A DNA stretch of 64,000 nt from the NCBI GenBank assembly GCA_023614405.1, contig CM042688.1, forward strand, positions 446,514,028 through 446,578,027, written 5' to 3'. The translations under genes and the position numbers were made by a program. Positions within the stretch are counted from its first letter, which is position 1. Every line of letters begins with the position of its first letter. Below are positions 24,901 to 40,093 of the stretch, piece by piece. The notes beneath the pieces are model-generated. The model was not told the origin of the DNA. It did no database searches and saw nothing but the letters and a program-made list of their open reading frames with translations. Origin of the DNA: Avena insularis (taxonomy: Eukaryota; Streptophyta; Magnoliopsida; Poales; Poaceae).

Positions 24901-27660
24901 AATAACACATGCAATGATACTAGTGGATTAGTGTAGTCTAGGAAAATAACACATGAAATGAAACTCGTGGATTAGTGTGTCAAACCATCTTCACAGAGAC
25001 TAAAAATACATAGGAAAGCATATTCCACATTCCATGTTGCACCAGTGTGGTAGAAGTTGCATCACAGAATCCACTAGAGTGTGTATTTTCATGTGGATCC
25101 ATGTGGTTTAGGAAAGAACACATGCAGTAAAATTACTGGATCAGTGTGTCGAACCTCGGTCACAGAGACCAAAAACACATAGGAAAGGAGCTTCCACATT
25201 GCATGTTGTACCATTGTGGCAGAAGTTGCATCATAGAATCCACTAGAGTGTGTGTTGTCATGTGGATCCATGTGGTTTAGGAAAAGAACACATGCAATGA
25301 CCCTAGGTGATCAATGTGGGTTAGGAAAAGAACACATGCCATGACACTAGTGGATCAGTGTGTCAGACCTTGGTCGCAGAGACCAACACCACATAGGAAA
25401 GAAAATTCCACATTGCATGTTGCACCAGTGTGGCAGAAGTTGCATCACAGAATACACTAGAGTGTGTGTTGTCATGTGGATCCATATGGTTTAGGAAAAG
25501 AACACATGCAATCCCACTAGTGGATCAATGTGGTCTAGGAAAAGAACACATGCAATGACACTAGTGGATCAGTGTGTCAAACCTTGGTCACAGAGACCAA
25601 AACCACATAGGAAAGCAGCTTCCACATTGCATGTTGCACTAGTGTGGCAGAAGTTGCACCACACAATCCACTTGAGTGTGTGTTGTCATGTGGATCCATG
25701 TGGTCAAGGAAAAGAACACATTCAATGACACTAGTGGATCAGTGTGTCAAACCATCTTCAGAGAGACCAAAAACACATAGGAAAGCATCTTCCACATTCC
25801 ATGTTGCACCAGTTTTGTTGAAGTTGCATCACAGAATCCACTAGAATGTGTGTAGTCTTGTGATTCAAGTGGTTTAGGAAAGAACACATGCAGTAAAATT
25901 AGTCGATCAGTGTGTTCACCCTTGGTCATAGAGAGCAAAAACACATAGGAAAGAAGCTTCCACATTACATGTTACACCAGTGTGGCAGAAGTTACATCAC
26001 AGAATCCACATGAGTGTGTGTTGTCATGTGGATCCATGTGGTCTAGGAAAACAACACACTCAATGACACTAGTGGATCAGTGTGCCTAACCATGGTGACA
26101 GAGACCAAACATAGATTGGAAAGCAGATTCCATGTTGCATGTTGCACTAGTGTCGAAGACGTTGGATCATAGAATATATTCGATTGTGTGTTGTCATCTG
26201 GATCCATGTGGTTTATGAAAATAACACATGCAATGATATTAGTGGATCAGTGTATTATAGGAAAATAACACATGAAATGAAACTAGTGGATCAGTGTGTC
26301 AAACCATCTTCACAGAGACCAAAAACACATAGGAAAGCATCTTCCACATTCCATGTTGCACCAGTGTGGCAGAAGTTGCATCACAGAATCCACTAGAGTG
26401 TGTGTTGTCATGTGGATCCATGTGGTTTAGGAAAGAACACATGCAGTAAAATTAGTGGATCAGTGTGTCGAACCTTGGTCATAGAGACCAAAAACCAATA
26501 GGAAAGCAGCTTCCACATTGCATGTTGCACCAAGATGGCGTGGTTACATCACAGAATCCACATGAGTGTGTGTTGTCATGTGGATCCATGTGGTGTAGGA
26601 AAAGAACACATTCAATGACACTAGTGGATCAGTGTGTCAAACCATGGAGACAGAGACCAAAACAGATTGGAAAGCAGCTTCCATGTTGCATGTTGCACTA
26701 GTGTGGCCGAAGTTGGATCACGGAATCTATTGGAGTGTGTGTTGTCATGTGGAAGACGTTGGATCACATAATATACTAGTTTGTGTGTTGTCATGTGGAT
26801 CCATGTGGTTTAAGAAAATAACACATGCAATGATACTAGTGGATTAGTGTAGTCTAGGAAAATAACACATGAAATGAAACTCGTGGATTAGTGTGTCAAA
26901 CCATCTTCACAGAGACTAAAAATATATAGGAAAGCATATTCCACATTCCATGTTGCACCAGTGTGGTAGAAGTTGCATCAGAATCCACTAGAGTGTGTAT
27001 TTTCATGTGGATCCATGTGGTTTAGGAAAGAACACATGCAGTAAAATTACTGGATCAGTGTGTCGAACCTCGGTCACAGAGACCAAAAACACATAGGAAA
27101 GGAGCTTCCACATTGCATGTTGTACCATTGTGGCAGAAGTTGCATCATAGAATCCACTAGAGTGTGTGTTGTCATGTGGATCCATGTGGTTTAGGAAAAG
27201 AACACATGCAATGACCCTAGGTGATCAATGTGGGTTAGGAAAAGAACACATGCCATGACACTAGTGGATCAGTGTGTCAGACCTTGGTCGCAGAGACCAA
27301 CACCACATAGGAAAGAAAATTCCACATTGCATGTTGCACCAGTGTGGCAGAAGTTGCATCACAGAATACACTAGAGTGTGTGTTGTCATGTGGATCCATA
27401 TGGTTTAGGAAAAGAACACATGCAATCCCACTAGTGGATCAATGTGGTCTAGGAAAAGAACACATGCAATGACACTAGTGGATCAGTGTGTCAAACCTTG
27501 GTCGCAGAGACCAAAACCACATAGGAAAGCAGCTTCCACATTGCATGTTGCACTAGTGTGGCAGAAGTTGCACCACACAATCCACTTGAGTGTGTGTTGT
27601 CATGTGGATCCATGTGGTCAAGGAAAAGAACACATTCAATGACACTAGTGGATCAGTGTG
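21926..27660 (+). repeat. Higher-order repeat, 1.91-kb unit, three copies
   Basis: Copies run from about 21926, 23837 and 25747, with a next start at 27661 (spacings 1911, 1910 and 1914). Each holds ten full monomers plus a truncated monomer of about 46 bp. That fragment (22911-22956, 24821-24866 and equivalents) is a distinctive marker. Copies 1 and 2 read TTTTGTAGAAG near 21991 and 23900, whereas copy 3 and all later units read TTTTGTTGAAG, so amplification order can be traced. Boundaries are approximate, because similarity extends a little upstream of 21926. Confidence 0.9.
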
Positions 27661-30600
27661 TCAAACCATCTTCAGAGAGACCAAAAACACATAGGAAAGC
27701 ATCTTCCACATTCCATGTTGCACCAGTTTTGTTGAAGTTGCATCACAGAATCCACTAGAATGTGTGTAGTCTTGTGATTCAAGTGGTTTAGGAAAGAACA
27801 CATGCAGTAAAATTAGTCGATCAGTGTGTTCACCCTTGGTCATAGAGAGCAAAAACACATAGGAAAGAAGCTTCCACATTACATGTTACACCATGGCAGA
27901 AGTTACATCACAGAATCCACATGAGTGTGTGTTGTCATGTGGATCCATGTGGTCTAGGAAAACAACACACTCAATGACACTAGTGGATCAGTGTGCCTAA
28001 CCATGGTGACAGAGACCAAACATAGATTGGAAAGCAGATTCCATGTTGCATGTTGCACTAGTGTCGAAGACGTTGGATCATAGAATATATTCGATTGTGT
28101 GTTGTCATCTGGATCCATGTGGTTTATGAAAATAACACATGCAATGATATTAGTGGATCAGTGTATTATAGGAAAATAACACATGAAATGAAACTAGTGG
28201 ATCAGTGTGTCAAACCATCTTCACAGAGACCAAAAACACATAGGAAAGCATCTTCCACATTCCATGTTGCACCAGTGTGGCAGAAGTTGCATCACAGAAT
28301 CCACTAGAGTGTGTGTTGTCATGTGGATCCATGTGGTTTAGGAAAGAACACATGCAGTAAAATTAGTGGATTAGTGTGTCGAACCTTGGTCATAGAGACC
28401 AAAACCAATAGGAAAGCGACTTCCACATTGCATGTTGCACCAAGATGGCGAAGTTGCATCACATAATCCACTTGAGTGTGTGTTGTCATGTGGATCCATG
28501 TGGTGTAGGAAAAGAACACATTCAATGACACTAGTGGATCAGTGTGTCAAACCATGGAGACAGAGACCAAAACAGATTGGAAAGCAGCTTCCATGTTGCA
28601 TGTTGCACTAGTGTGGCCGAAGTTGGATCACGGAATCTATTGGAGTGTGTGTTGTCATGTGGAAGACGTTGGATCACATAATATACTAGTTTGTGTGTTG
28701 TCATGTGGATCCATGTGGTTTAAGAAAATAACACATGCAATGATACTAGTGGATTAGTGTAGTCTAGGAAAATAACACATGAAATGAAACTCGTGGATTA
28801 GTGTGTCAAACCATCTTCACAGAGACTAAAAATATATAGGAAAGCATATTCCACATTCCATGTTGCACCAGTGTGGTAGAAGTTGCATCACAGAATCCAC
28901 TAGAGTGTGTATTTTCATGTGGATCCATGTGGTTTAGGAAAGAACACATGCAGTAAAATTACTGGATCAGTGTGTCGAACCTCGGTCACAGAGACCAAAA
29001 ACACATAGGAAAGGAGCTTCCACATTGCATGTTGTACCATTGTGGAAGAAGTTGCATCATAGAATCCACTAGAGTGTGTTGTCATGTGGATCCATATGGT
29101 TTAGGAAAAGAACACATGCAATCCCACTAGTGGATCAATGTGGTCTAGGAAAAGAACACATGCAATGACACTAGTGGATCAGTGTGTCAAACCTTGGTCG
29201 CAGAGACCAAAACCACATAGGAAAGCAGCTTCCACATTGCATGTTGCACTAGTGTGGCAGAAGATGCACCACACAATCCAGTAGAGTGTGTGTTGTCAAA
29301 TTGATCCATATTGTTTAGGAAAATAATACATAATGACACTAGTGGGCCATTTTGTCAAACCTTGGTCACAAAGAACAAAAACACATAGGAAAGTAGCTTC
29401 CATGTTGCATGTTGTACATGTGTGGCAGAAGTTGCATCACAGAATCCACTTGAGTGTGTATTGGCATGTGGATCAGTGTGGTTTAGTAAAATAACACCTG
29501 CAATGCCACTAGGTGGTCAATGTGGTTTAGGAAAAGAACACATGCAATGACACTAGTGCATCAGTGTGTCAAACCAATGTCACAAAGACAAAAAACAAAT
29601 AGGAAAGCAGCTTCCACATTGCATGTTGCACCAAAGGCGTGGTTGCATCACAAATTCAACTTGAGTGTGTGTTGTCATGTGGATCCATGTGGTCTAGGAA
29701 AAGAACACATTCAATGACACTGGTGGATTAGTGTGTCAAACCATGGTGACAGAGACCAAAAACATATTGGAAAGCAGCCTGTGTTGCATGTTGCACTAGT
29801 GTGGCGTAAGTTGGATCACTGTAATCTATTGGAGTGTGTGTTGTCATGTGGATCCATGTGGTTTAGGAAAATAACACATGCAATGATACTAGTGGATCAG
29901 TGTAGTCTAGGAAAATAACACATGAAATGAAACTACTGGATCAGTGTGTCAAACCATCTTCACAGAGACAAAAAACACATAGGAAAGCATCTTCATGTTG
30001 CACCAGTATGGCAGAAGTTGCATCACAGAATCAACTAGAGTGTGTGTTGTCATGTGGATCCATGTGGTTTAGGAAAGAACACATGCAGTAAATTTAGTGG
30101 ATCAGTGTGTCGAACCATGGTCATAGAGACCAAAAACACATAGGAAAGAACCTTCCACATTTCATGTTGCAGCAGTGTGGCAGAAGTTGCATCATTGAAT
30201 CCACTGGAGTGTGTATTGTCATGTGGATCCATGTGGTTTAGGAAAATAACACATGCCATGACACTAGTGGATCAGTGTGTCAAACCTTGGTCATATAGAC
30301 CAAAACCACATAGGAAATCAGCTTCCACATTGCATGTTGCACTTGTGTGGTAGAAGTTGCATCACAGAATTCATTGGAGTGTGGTCATTTTGGTCCATGT
30401 GGTTTAGGAAAATAACACATGCAATGATACTTGTGGATCAGTGTGTTCTAGAGAAATAACACATGAAGTGACACTAGTGAATCAGTGTGTAAAACCATGG
30501 TGATAAAGACAAAAAAGAAATAGGAAAGCAGCTTCCACATTGCATGTTGCACCAGTGTGGCATAATTGCATCATATAATCCACTAGAGTTTGTGTTATAT

Positions 30601-33600
30601 GTGGATCTGTGTGGTCTAGTAAAAGAACACATGCAATAGCACTATTGGATCAGTGTGTCAAACCTTGGTCAGAAAGATCAAAAACTAATTGGAAAGCAGG
30701 TTCCACATTGCATGTTGCACCAGTGTGGCAAAAGTTGCATCACAGAATCCACTTGAGTGTGAGTTGTCATGTGGATCCATTTGGTTTACGAAATAACGCA
30801 TGGAATGAAATTGGTGGATCAGTGTGTCAAACCTTGGTCAAAGAGACCAGCAACACATAGGAAAGCATCTTCCACGTTGCATGTTGCACCAGTGTGGCAG
30901 AAGTTGCATCATACAATCCACTGGAGTGTGTGTTCACATGTGGATCCATGTAGTTTAGGAAAAGAACACATGCAATGACACTAGGTGATCAGTGTGGTCT
31001 AGGAAAAGAACACATGCCATGATACTAGTGGATCAGTGTGTCAAACCTTGGTCACAAAGATCAAAAACTGATTGGAAAGCAGCTTCAACATTGCTTGCTG
31101 CACCAGCGTGGCAGAAGTTGCATCACAAAATCCACTGGAGTGTGTGTTGTCAAGTGGATCAGTATGGTTTAGGAAAATAACACATGCAAATGCCACCTGT
31201 CGATCAATGTGGTCTAGGAAAAGAAAACATGTAATGACACTAGTGGATAAGTGTGTCAAACCTTGGTCACAGAGACGAAAACCACATAGGAAAGCAGCTT
31301 CCACATTGCATGTTGCACCAAAGGTGGCGTGGTTACACGACAATCCACTAGAGTGTGTATGTTGTCATGTGGATCCATGTTGTTTAGGAAAAGAATACAT
31401 AATGACACTAGTGGATCATTGTGTTCAACCTTGGTCATAGAGAACAAAAACACATAGGAAAGCAGCTTCCATGTTGCATGTTGCACTAGTGTGGCAGAAG
31501 TTGCATCACAGAATCCACTGGAGTGTGTATTGTCATGTGGATCCATATGGTTTAGGAAAAGAACACATGCAATCCCACTAGTGGATCAATGTGGTCTAGG
31601 AAAAGAACACATGCAATGACACTAGTGGATCAGTGTGTCAAACCTTGGTCGCAGAGACCAAAACCACATAGGAAAGCAGCTTCCACATTGCATGTTGCAC
31701 TAGTGTGGCAGAAGTTGCACCACACAATCCACTTGAGTGTGTGTTGTCATGTGGATCCATGTGGTCAAGGAAAAGAACACATTCAATGACACTAGTGGAT
31801 CAGTGTGTCAAACCATCTTCAGAGAGACCAAAAACACATAGGAAAGCATCTTCCACATTCCATGTTGCACCAGTTTTGTTGAAGTTGCATCACAGAATCC
31901 ACTAGAATGTGTGTAGTCTTGTGATTCAAGTGGTTTAGGAAAGAACACATGCAGTAAAATTAGTCGATCAGTGTTCACCTTGGTCATAGAGAGCAAAACA
32001 CATAGGAAAGAAGCTTCCACATTACATGTTACACCAAGGTGTGGAAGTTACATCACAGAATCCACATGAGTGTGTGTTGTCATGTGGATCCATGTGGTCT
32101 AGGAAAAAAACACACTCAATGACACTAGTGGATCAGTGCCTAACCATGGTGACAGAGACCAAACATAGATTGGAAAGCAGATTCCATGTTGCATGTTGCA
32201 CTAGTGTCGAAGACGTTGGATCATAGAATATATTCGATTGTGTGTTGTCATCTGGATCCATGTGGTTTATGAAAATAACACATGCAATGATATTAGTGGA
32301 TCAGTGTATTATAGGAAAATAACACATGAAATGAAACTAGTGGATCAGTGTCAAACCATCTTCCAGAGACCAAAAACACATAGGAAAGCATCTTCCACAT
32401 TCCATGTTGCACCAGTGTGGCAGAAGTTGCATCACAGAATCCACTAGAGTGTGTGTTGTCATGTGGATCCATGTGGTTTAGGAAAGAACACATGCAGTAA
32501 AATTAGTGGATTAGTGTGTCGAACCTTGGTCATAGAGACCAAAAACCAATAGGAAAGCAGCTTCCACATTGCATGTTGCACCAAGATGGCAGTTGCATCA
32601 CATAATCCACTTGAGTGTGTTGTCATGTGGATCCATGTGGTGTAGGAAAAGAACACATTCAATGACACTAGTGGATCAGTGTGTCAAACCATGGAGACAG
32701 AGACCAAAACAGATTGGAAAGCAGCTTCCATGTTGCATGTTGCACTAGTGTGGCCGAAGTTGGATCACGGAATCTATTGGAGTGTGTGTTGTCATGTGGA
32801 AGACGTTGGATCACATAATATACTAGTTTGTGTGTTGTCATGTGGATCCATGTGGTTTAAGAAAATAACACATGCAATGATACTAGTGGATTAGTGTAGT
32901 CTAGGAAAATAACACATGAAATGAAACTCGTGGATTAGTGTGTCAAACCATCTTCACAGAGACTAAAAATATAGGAAAGCATATTCCACATTCCATGTTG
33001 CACCAGTGTGGTAGAAGTTGCATCACAGAATCCACTAGAGTGTGTATTTTCATGTGGATCCATGTGGTTTAGGAAAGAACACATGCAGTAAAATTACTGG
33101 ATCAGTGTGTCGAACCTCGGTCACAGAGACCAAAAACACATAGGAAAGGAGCTTCCACATTGCATGTTGTACCATTGTGGAAGAAGTTGCATCATAGAAT
33201 CCACTAGAGTGTGTTGTCATGTGGATCCATATGGTTTAGGAAAAGAACACATGCAATCCCACTAGTGGATCAATGTGGTCTAGGAAAAGAACACATGCAA
33301 TGACACTAGTGGATCAGTGTGTCAAACCTTGGTCGCAGAGACCAAAACCACATAGGAAAGCAGCTTCCACATTGCATGTTGCACTAGTGTGGCAGAAGTT
33401 GCACCACACAATCCAGTAGAGTGTGTGTTGTCAAATTGATCCATATTGTTTAGGAAAATAATACATAATGACACTAGTGGGCCATTTTGTCAAACCTTGG
33501 TCACAAAGAACAAAAACACATAGGAAAGTAGCTTCCATGTTGCATGTTGTACATGTGTGGCAGAAGTTGCATCACAGAATCCACTTGAGTGTGTATTGGC

Positions 33601-36600
33601 ATGTGGATCAGTGTGGTTTAGTAAAATAACACCTGCAATGCCACTAGGTGGTCAATGTGGTTTAGGAAAAGAACACATGCAATGACACTAGTGCATCAGT
33701 GTGTTAAACCAATGTCACAAAGACAAAAAACAAATAGGAAAGCAGCTTCCACATTGCATGTTGCACCAGTGTGGCAGAAGTTGCATCACAAATTCAACTT
33801 GAGTGTGTGTTGTCATGTGGATCCATGTGGTCTAGGAAAAGAACACATTCAATGACACTGGTGGATTAGTGTGTCAAACCATGGTGACAGAGACCAAAAA
33901 CATATTGGAAAGCAGCTTCCAGGTTGCATGTTGCACTAGTGTGGCAGAAGTTGGATCACAGAATCTATTGGAGTGTGTGTTGTCATGTGGATCCATGTGG
34001 TTTAGGAAAATAACACATGCAATGATACTAGTGGATCAGTGTAGTCTAGGAAAATAACACATGAAATGAAACTACTGGATCAGTGTGTCAAACCATCTTC
34101 ACGTAGACAAAAACACATAGGTAAGCATCTTCATGTTGCACTAGTTTGGCAGAAGTTGGATCACAGAATCTATTTGAGTGTGTGTTGTCATGTGGATCCA
34201 TGTGGTTTAGGAAAGAACACATGCAGTAAATTTAGTGGATCAGTGTGAACCATGGTCATAGAGAACAAAAACACATAGGAAAGAAGATTACACATTTCAT
34301 GTTGCAGCAGTGTGGCAGAAGTTGCATCATTGAATCCACTGGAGTGTGTATTGTCATGTGGATCCATGTGGTTTAGGAAAATAACACATGCCATGACACT
34401 AGTGGATCAGTGTGTCAAACCTTGGTCATATAGACCAAAACCACATAGGAAATCAGCTTCCACATTGCATGTTGCACTTGTGTGGTAGAAGTTGCATCAC
34501 AGAATTCATTGGAGTGTGGTCATTTTGGTCCATGTGGTTTAGGAAAATAACACATGCAATGATACTTGTGGATCAGTGTGTTCTAGAGAAATAACACATG
34601 AAGTGACACTAGTGAATCAGTGTGTAAAACCATGGTGATAAAGACAAAAAAGAAATAGGAAAGCAGCTTCCACATTGCATGTTGCACCAGTGTGGCATAA
34701 TTGCATCATATAATCCACTAGAGTTTGTGTTATATGTGGATCTGTGTGGTCTAGTAAAAGAACACATGCAATAGCACTATTGGATCAGTGTGTCAAACCT
34801 TGGTCGAAAGATCAAAACTAATTGGAAAGCAGGTTCCACATTGCATGTTGCACCAGTGTGGCAAAAGTTGCATCACAGAATCCACTTGAGTGTGAGTTGT
34901 CATGTGGATCCATTTGGTTTACGAAATAACGCATGGAATGAAATTGGTGGATCAGTGTGTCAAACCTTGGTCAAAGAGACCAGCAACACATAGGAAAGCA
35001 TCTTCCATGTTGCATGTTGCACCAGTGTGGCAGAAGTTGCATCATACAATCCACTGGAGTGTGTGTTCACATGTGGATCCATGTAGTTTAGGAAAAGAAC
35101 ACATGCAATGACACTAGGTGATCAGTGTGGTCTAGGAAAAGAACACATGCCATGATACTAGTGGATCAGTGTGTCAAACCTTGGTCACAAAGATCAAAAA
35201 CTGATTGGAAAGCAGCTTCAACATTGCTTGCTGCACCAGCGTGGCAGAAGTTGCATCACAAAATCCACTGGAGTGTGTGTTGTCAAGTGGATCAGTATGG
35301 TTTAGGAAAATAACACATGCAAATGCCACCTGTCGATCAATGTGGTCTAGGAAAAGAAAACATGTAATGACACTAGTGGATAAGTGTGTCAAACCTTGGT
35401 CACAGAGACGAAAACCACATAGGAAAGCAGCTTCCACATTGCATGTTGCACCAGTGTGGCAGAAGCTACACGACACAATCCACTAGAGTGTGTATGTTGT
35501 CATGTGGATCCATGTTGTTTAGGAAAAGAATACATAATGACACTAGTGGATCATTGTGTTCAACCTTGGTCATAGAGAACAAAAACACATAGGAAAGCAG
35601 CTTCCATGTTGCATGTTGCACTAGTGTGGCAGAAGTTGCATCACAGAATCCACTGGAGTGTGTATTGTCATGTGGATCAGTGTGGTTTAGGAAAACAACA
35701 CCTGCAATGCCACTAGGTGGTCAATCTGGTTTAGGAAAAGAACACGTGCAATGACACTAGTGGATCAGTGTGTCAAACCATGGTCATAGAGACAAAAAAC
35801 AAATAGGAAAGCAGCTTCCACATTGCATGTTGCACCAGTGTGGCAGAAGTTGCATCACAGAATCCGCTTGAGTGTGTGTTGTCATGTGGATCCATGTGGT
35901 CTAGGAAAAGAACACGATGCAATGACACTAGTGGATCAGTGTGTCAAACCATCTTCAGAGAGACCAAAAACACATAGGAAAGCATCTTCCACATTCCATG
36001 TTGCACCAGTTTTGTTGAAGTTGCATCACAGAATCCACTAGAATGTGTGTAGTCTTGTGATTCAAGTGGTTTAGGAAAGAACACATGCAGTAAAATTAGT
36101 CGATCAGTGTGTTCACCCTTGGTCATAGAGAGCAAAAACACATAGGAAAGAAGCTTCCACATTACATGTTACACCAGTGTGGCAGAAGTTACATCACAGA
36201 ATCCACATGAGTGTGTGTTGTCATGTGGATCCATGTGGTCTAGGAAAACAACACACTCAATGACACTAGTGGATCAGTGTGCCTAACCATGGTGACAGAG
36301 ACCAAACATAGATTGGAAAGCAGATTCCATGTTGCATGTTGCACTAGTGTCGAAGACGTTGGATCATAGAATATATTCGATTGTGTGTTGTCATCTGGAT
36401 CCATGTGGTTTATGAAAATAACACATGCAATGATATTAGTGGATCAGTGTATTATAGGAAAATAACACATGAAATGAAACTAGTGGATCAGTGTGTCAAA
36501 CCATCTTCACAGAGACCAAAAACACATAGGAAAGCATCTTCCACATTCCATGTTGCACCAGTGTGGCAGAAGTTGCATCACAGAATCCACTAGAGTGTGT

Positions 36601-39600
36601 GTTGTCATGTGGATCCATGTGGTTTAGGAAAGAACACATGCAGTAAAATTAGTGGATCAGTGTGTCGAACCTTGGTCATAGAGACCAAAAACCAATAGGA
36701 AAGCAGCTTCCACATTGCATGTTGCACCAGTATGGCAGAAGTTGCATCACATAATCCACTTGAGTGTGTGTTGTCATGTGGATCCATGTGGTGTAGGAAA
36801 AGAACACATTCAATGACACTAGTGGATCAGTGTGTCAAACCATGGAGACAGAGACCAAAACAGATTGGAAAGCAGCTTCCATGTTGCATGTTGCACTAGT
36901 GTGGCCGAAGTTGGATCACGGAATCTATTGGAGTGTGTGTTGTCATGTGGAAGACGTTGGATCACATAATATACTAGTTTGTGTGTTGTCATGTGGATCC
37001 ATGTGGTTTAAGAAAATAACACATGCAATGATACTAGTGGATTAGTGTAGTCTAGGAAAATAACACATGAAATGAAACTCGTGGATTAGTGTGTCAAACC
37101 ATCTTCACAGAGACTAAAAATATATAGGAAAGCATATTCCACATTCCATGTTGCACCAGTGTGGTAGAAGTTGCATCACAGAATCCACTAGAGTGTGTAT
37201 TTTCATGTGGATCCATGTGGTTTAGGAAAGAACACATGCAGTAAAATTACTGGATCAGTGTGTCGAACCTCGGTCACAGAGACCAAAAACACATAGGAAA
37301 GGAGCTTCCACATTGCATGTTGTACCATTGTGGAAGAAGTTGCATCATAGAATCCACTAGAGTGTGTTGTCATGTGGATCCATATGGTTTAGGAAAAGAA
37401 CACATGCAATCCCACTAGTGGATCAATGTGGTCTAGGAAAAGAACACATGCAATGACACTAGTGGATCAGTGTGTCAAACCTTGGTCGCAGAGACCAAAA
37501 CCACATAGGAAAGCAGCTTCCACATTGCATGTTGCACTAGTGTGGCAGAAGTTGCACCACACAATCCAGTAGAGTGTGTGTTGTCAAATTGATCCATATT
37601 GTTTAGGAAAATAATACATAATGACACTAGTGGGCCATTTTGTCAAACCTTGGTCACAAAGAACAAAAACACATAGGAAAGTAGCTTCCATGTTGCATGT
37701 TGTACATGTGTGGCAGAAGTTGCATCACAGAATCCACTTGAGTGTGTATTGGCATGTGGATCAGTGTGGTTTAGTAAAATAACACCTGCAATGCCACTAG
37801 GTGGTCAATGTGGTTTAGGAAAAGAACACATGCAATGACACTAGTGCATCAGTGTGTTAAACCAATGTCACAAAGACAAAAAACAAATAGGAAAGCAGCT
37901 TCCACATTGCATGTTGCACCAGTGTGGCAGAAGTTGCATCACAAATTCAACTTGAGTGTGTGTTGTCATGTGGATCCATGTGGTCTAGGAAAAGAACACA
38001 TTCAATGACACTGGTGGATTAGTGTGTCAAACCATGGTGACAGAGACCAAAAACATATTGGAAAGCAGCTTCCAGGTTGCATGTTGCACTAGTGTGGCAG
38101 AAGTTGGATCACAGAATCTATTGGAGTGTGTGTTGTCATGTGGATCCATGTGGTTTAGGAAAATAACACATGCAATGATACTAGTGGATCAGTGTAGTCT
38201 AGGAAAATAACACATGAAATGAAACTACTGGATCAGTGTGTCAAACCATCTTCACAGAGACAAAAAACACATAGGAAAGCATCTTCATGTTGCACCAGTA
38301 TGGCAGAAGTTGCATCACAGAATCAACTAGAGTGTGTGTTGTCATGTGGATCCATGTGGTTTAGGAAAGAACACATGCAGTAAATTTAGTGGATCAGTGT
38401 GTCGAACCATGGTCATAGAGACCAAAAACACATAGGAAAGAACCTTCCACATTTCATGTTGCAGCAGTGTGGCAGAAGTTGCATCATTGAATCCACTGGA
38501 GTGTGTATTGTCATGTGGATCCATGTGGTTTAGGAAAATAACACATGCCATGACACTAGTGGATCAGTGTGTCAAACCTTGGTCATATAGACCAAAACCA
38601 CATAGGAAATCAGCTTCCACATTGCATGTTGCACTTGTGTGGTAGAAGTTGCATCACAGAATTCATTGGAGTGTGGTCATTTTGGTCCATGTGGTTTAGG
38701 AAAATAACACATGCAATGATACTTGTGGATCAGTGTGTTCTAGAGAAATAACACATGAAGTGACACTAGTGAATCAGTGTGTAAAACCATGGTGATAAAG
38801 ACAAAAAAGAAATAGGAAAGCAGCTTCCACATTGCATGTTGCACCAGTGTGGCATAATTGCATCATATAATCCACTAGAGTTTGTGTTATATGTGGATCT
38901 GTGTGGTCTAGTAAAAGAACACATGCAATAGCACTATTGGATCAGTGTGTCAAACCTTGGTCAGAAAGATCAAAAACTAATTGGAAAGCAGGTTCCACAT
39001 TGCATGTTGCACCAGTGTGGCAAAAGTTGCATCACAGAATCCACTTGAGTGTGAGTTGTCATGTGGATCCATTTGGTTTACGAAATAACGCATGGAATGA
39101 AATTGGTGGATCAGTGTGTCAAACCTTGGTCAAAGAGACCAGCAACACATAGGAAAGCATCTTCCATGTTGCATGTTGCACCAGTGTGGCAGAAGTTGCA
39201 TCATACAATCCACTGGAGTGTGTGTTCACATGTGGATCCATGTAGTTTAGGAAAAGAACACATGCAATGACACTAGGTGATCAGTGTGGTCTAGGAAAAG
39301 AACACATGCCATGATACTAGTGGATCAGTGTGTCAAACCTTGGTCACAAAGATCAAAAACTGATTGGAAAGCAGCTTCAACATTGCTTCTTTGCACAGTG
39401 GCAGAAGTTGCATCACAAAATCCACTGGAGTGTGTGTTGTCAAGTGGATCAGTATGGTTTAGGAAAATAACACATGCAAATGCCACCTGTCGATCAATGT
39501 GGTCTAGGAAAAGAAAACATGTAATGACACTAGTGGATAAGTGTGTCAAACCTTGGTCACAGAGACGAAAACCACATAGGAAAGCAGCTTCCACATTGCA

Positions 39601-40093
39601 TGTTGCACCAGTGTGGCAGAAGCTACACGACACAATCCACTAGAGTGTGTATGTTGTCATGTGGATCCATGTTGTTTAGGAAAAGAATACATAATGACAC
39701 TAGTGGATCATTGTGTTCAACCTTGGTCATAGAGAACAAAAACACATAGGAAAGCAGCTTCCATGTTGCATGTTGCACTAGTGTGGCAGAAGTTGCATCA
39801 CAGAATCCACTGGAGTGTGTATTGTCATGTGGATCAGTGTGGTTTAGGAAAACAACACCTGCAATGCCACTAGGTGGTCAATCTGGTTTAGGAAAAGAAC
39901 ACGTGCAATGACACTAGTGCATCAGTGTGTCAAACCATGGTCATAGAGACAAAAAACAAATAGGAAAGCAGCTTCCACATTGCATGTTGCACCAGTGTGG
40001 CAGAAGTTGCATCACAGAATCCGCTTGAGTGTGTGTTGTCATGTGGATCCATGTGGTCTAGGAAAAGAACACGATGCAATGACACTAGTGGAT
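27661..40093 (+). repeat. Higher-order repeat, 4.14-kb unit, three copies
   Basis: Unit starts are 27661, 31808 and 35944, giving lengths of 4147, 4136 and about 4150 bp. The first 1.4-1.6 kb of each is a shortened 1.91-kb unit that lacks one 212-bp monomer at the junction near 29075-29090 (and near 33215 and 37365). The remaining 2.5 kb consists of other monomers. Copies II and III share the same end segment (about 35673-35943 and 39833-40093), whereas copy I ends with a monomer of the 1.91-kb type (31541-31807). After 40093 the sequence diverges into irregular monomers. Confidence 0.88.
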
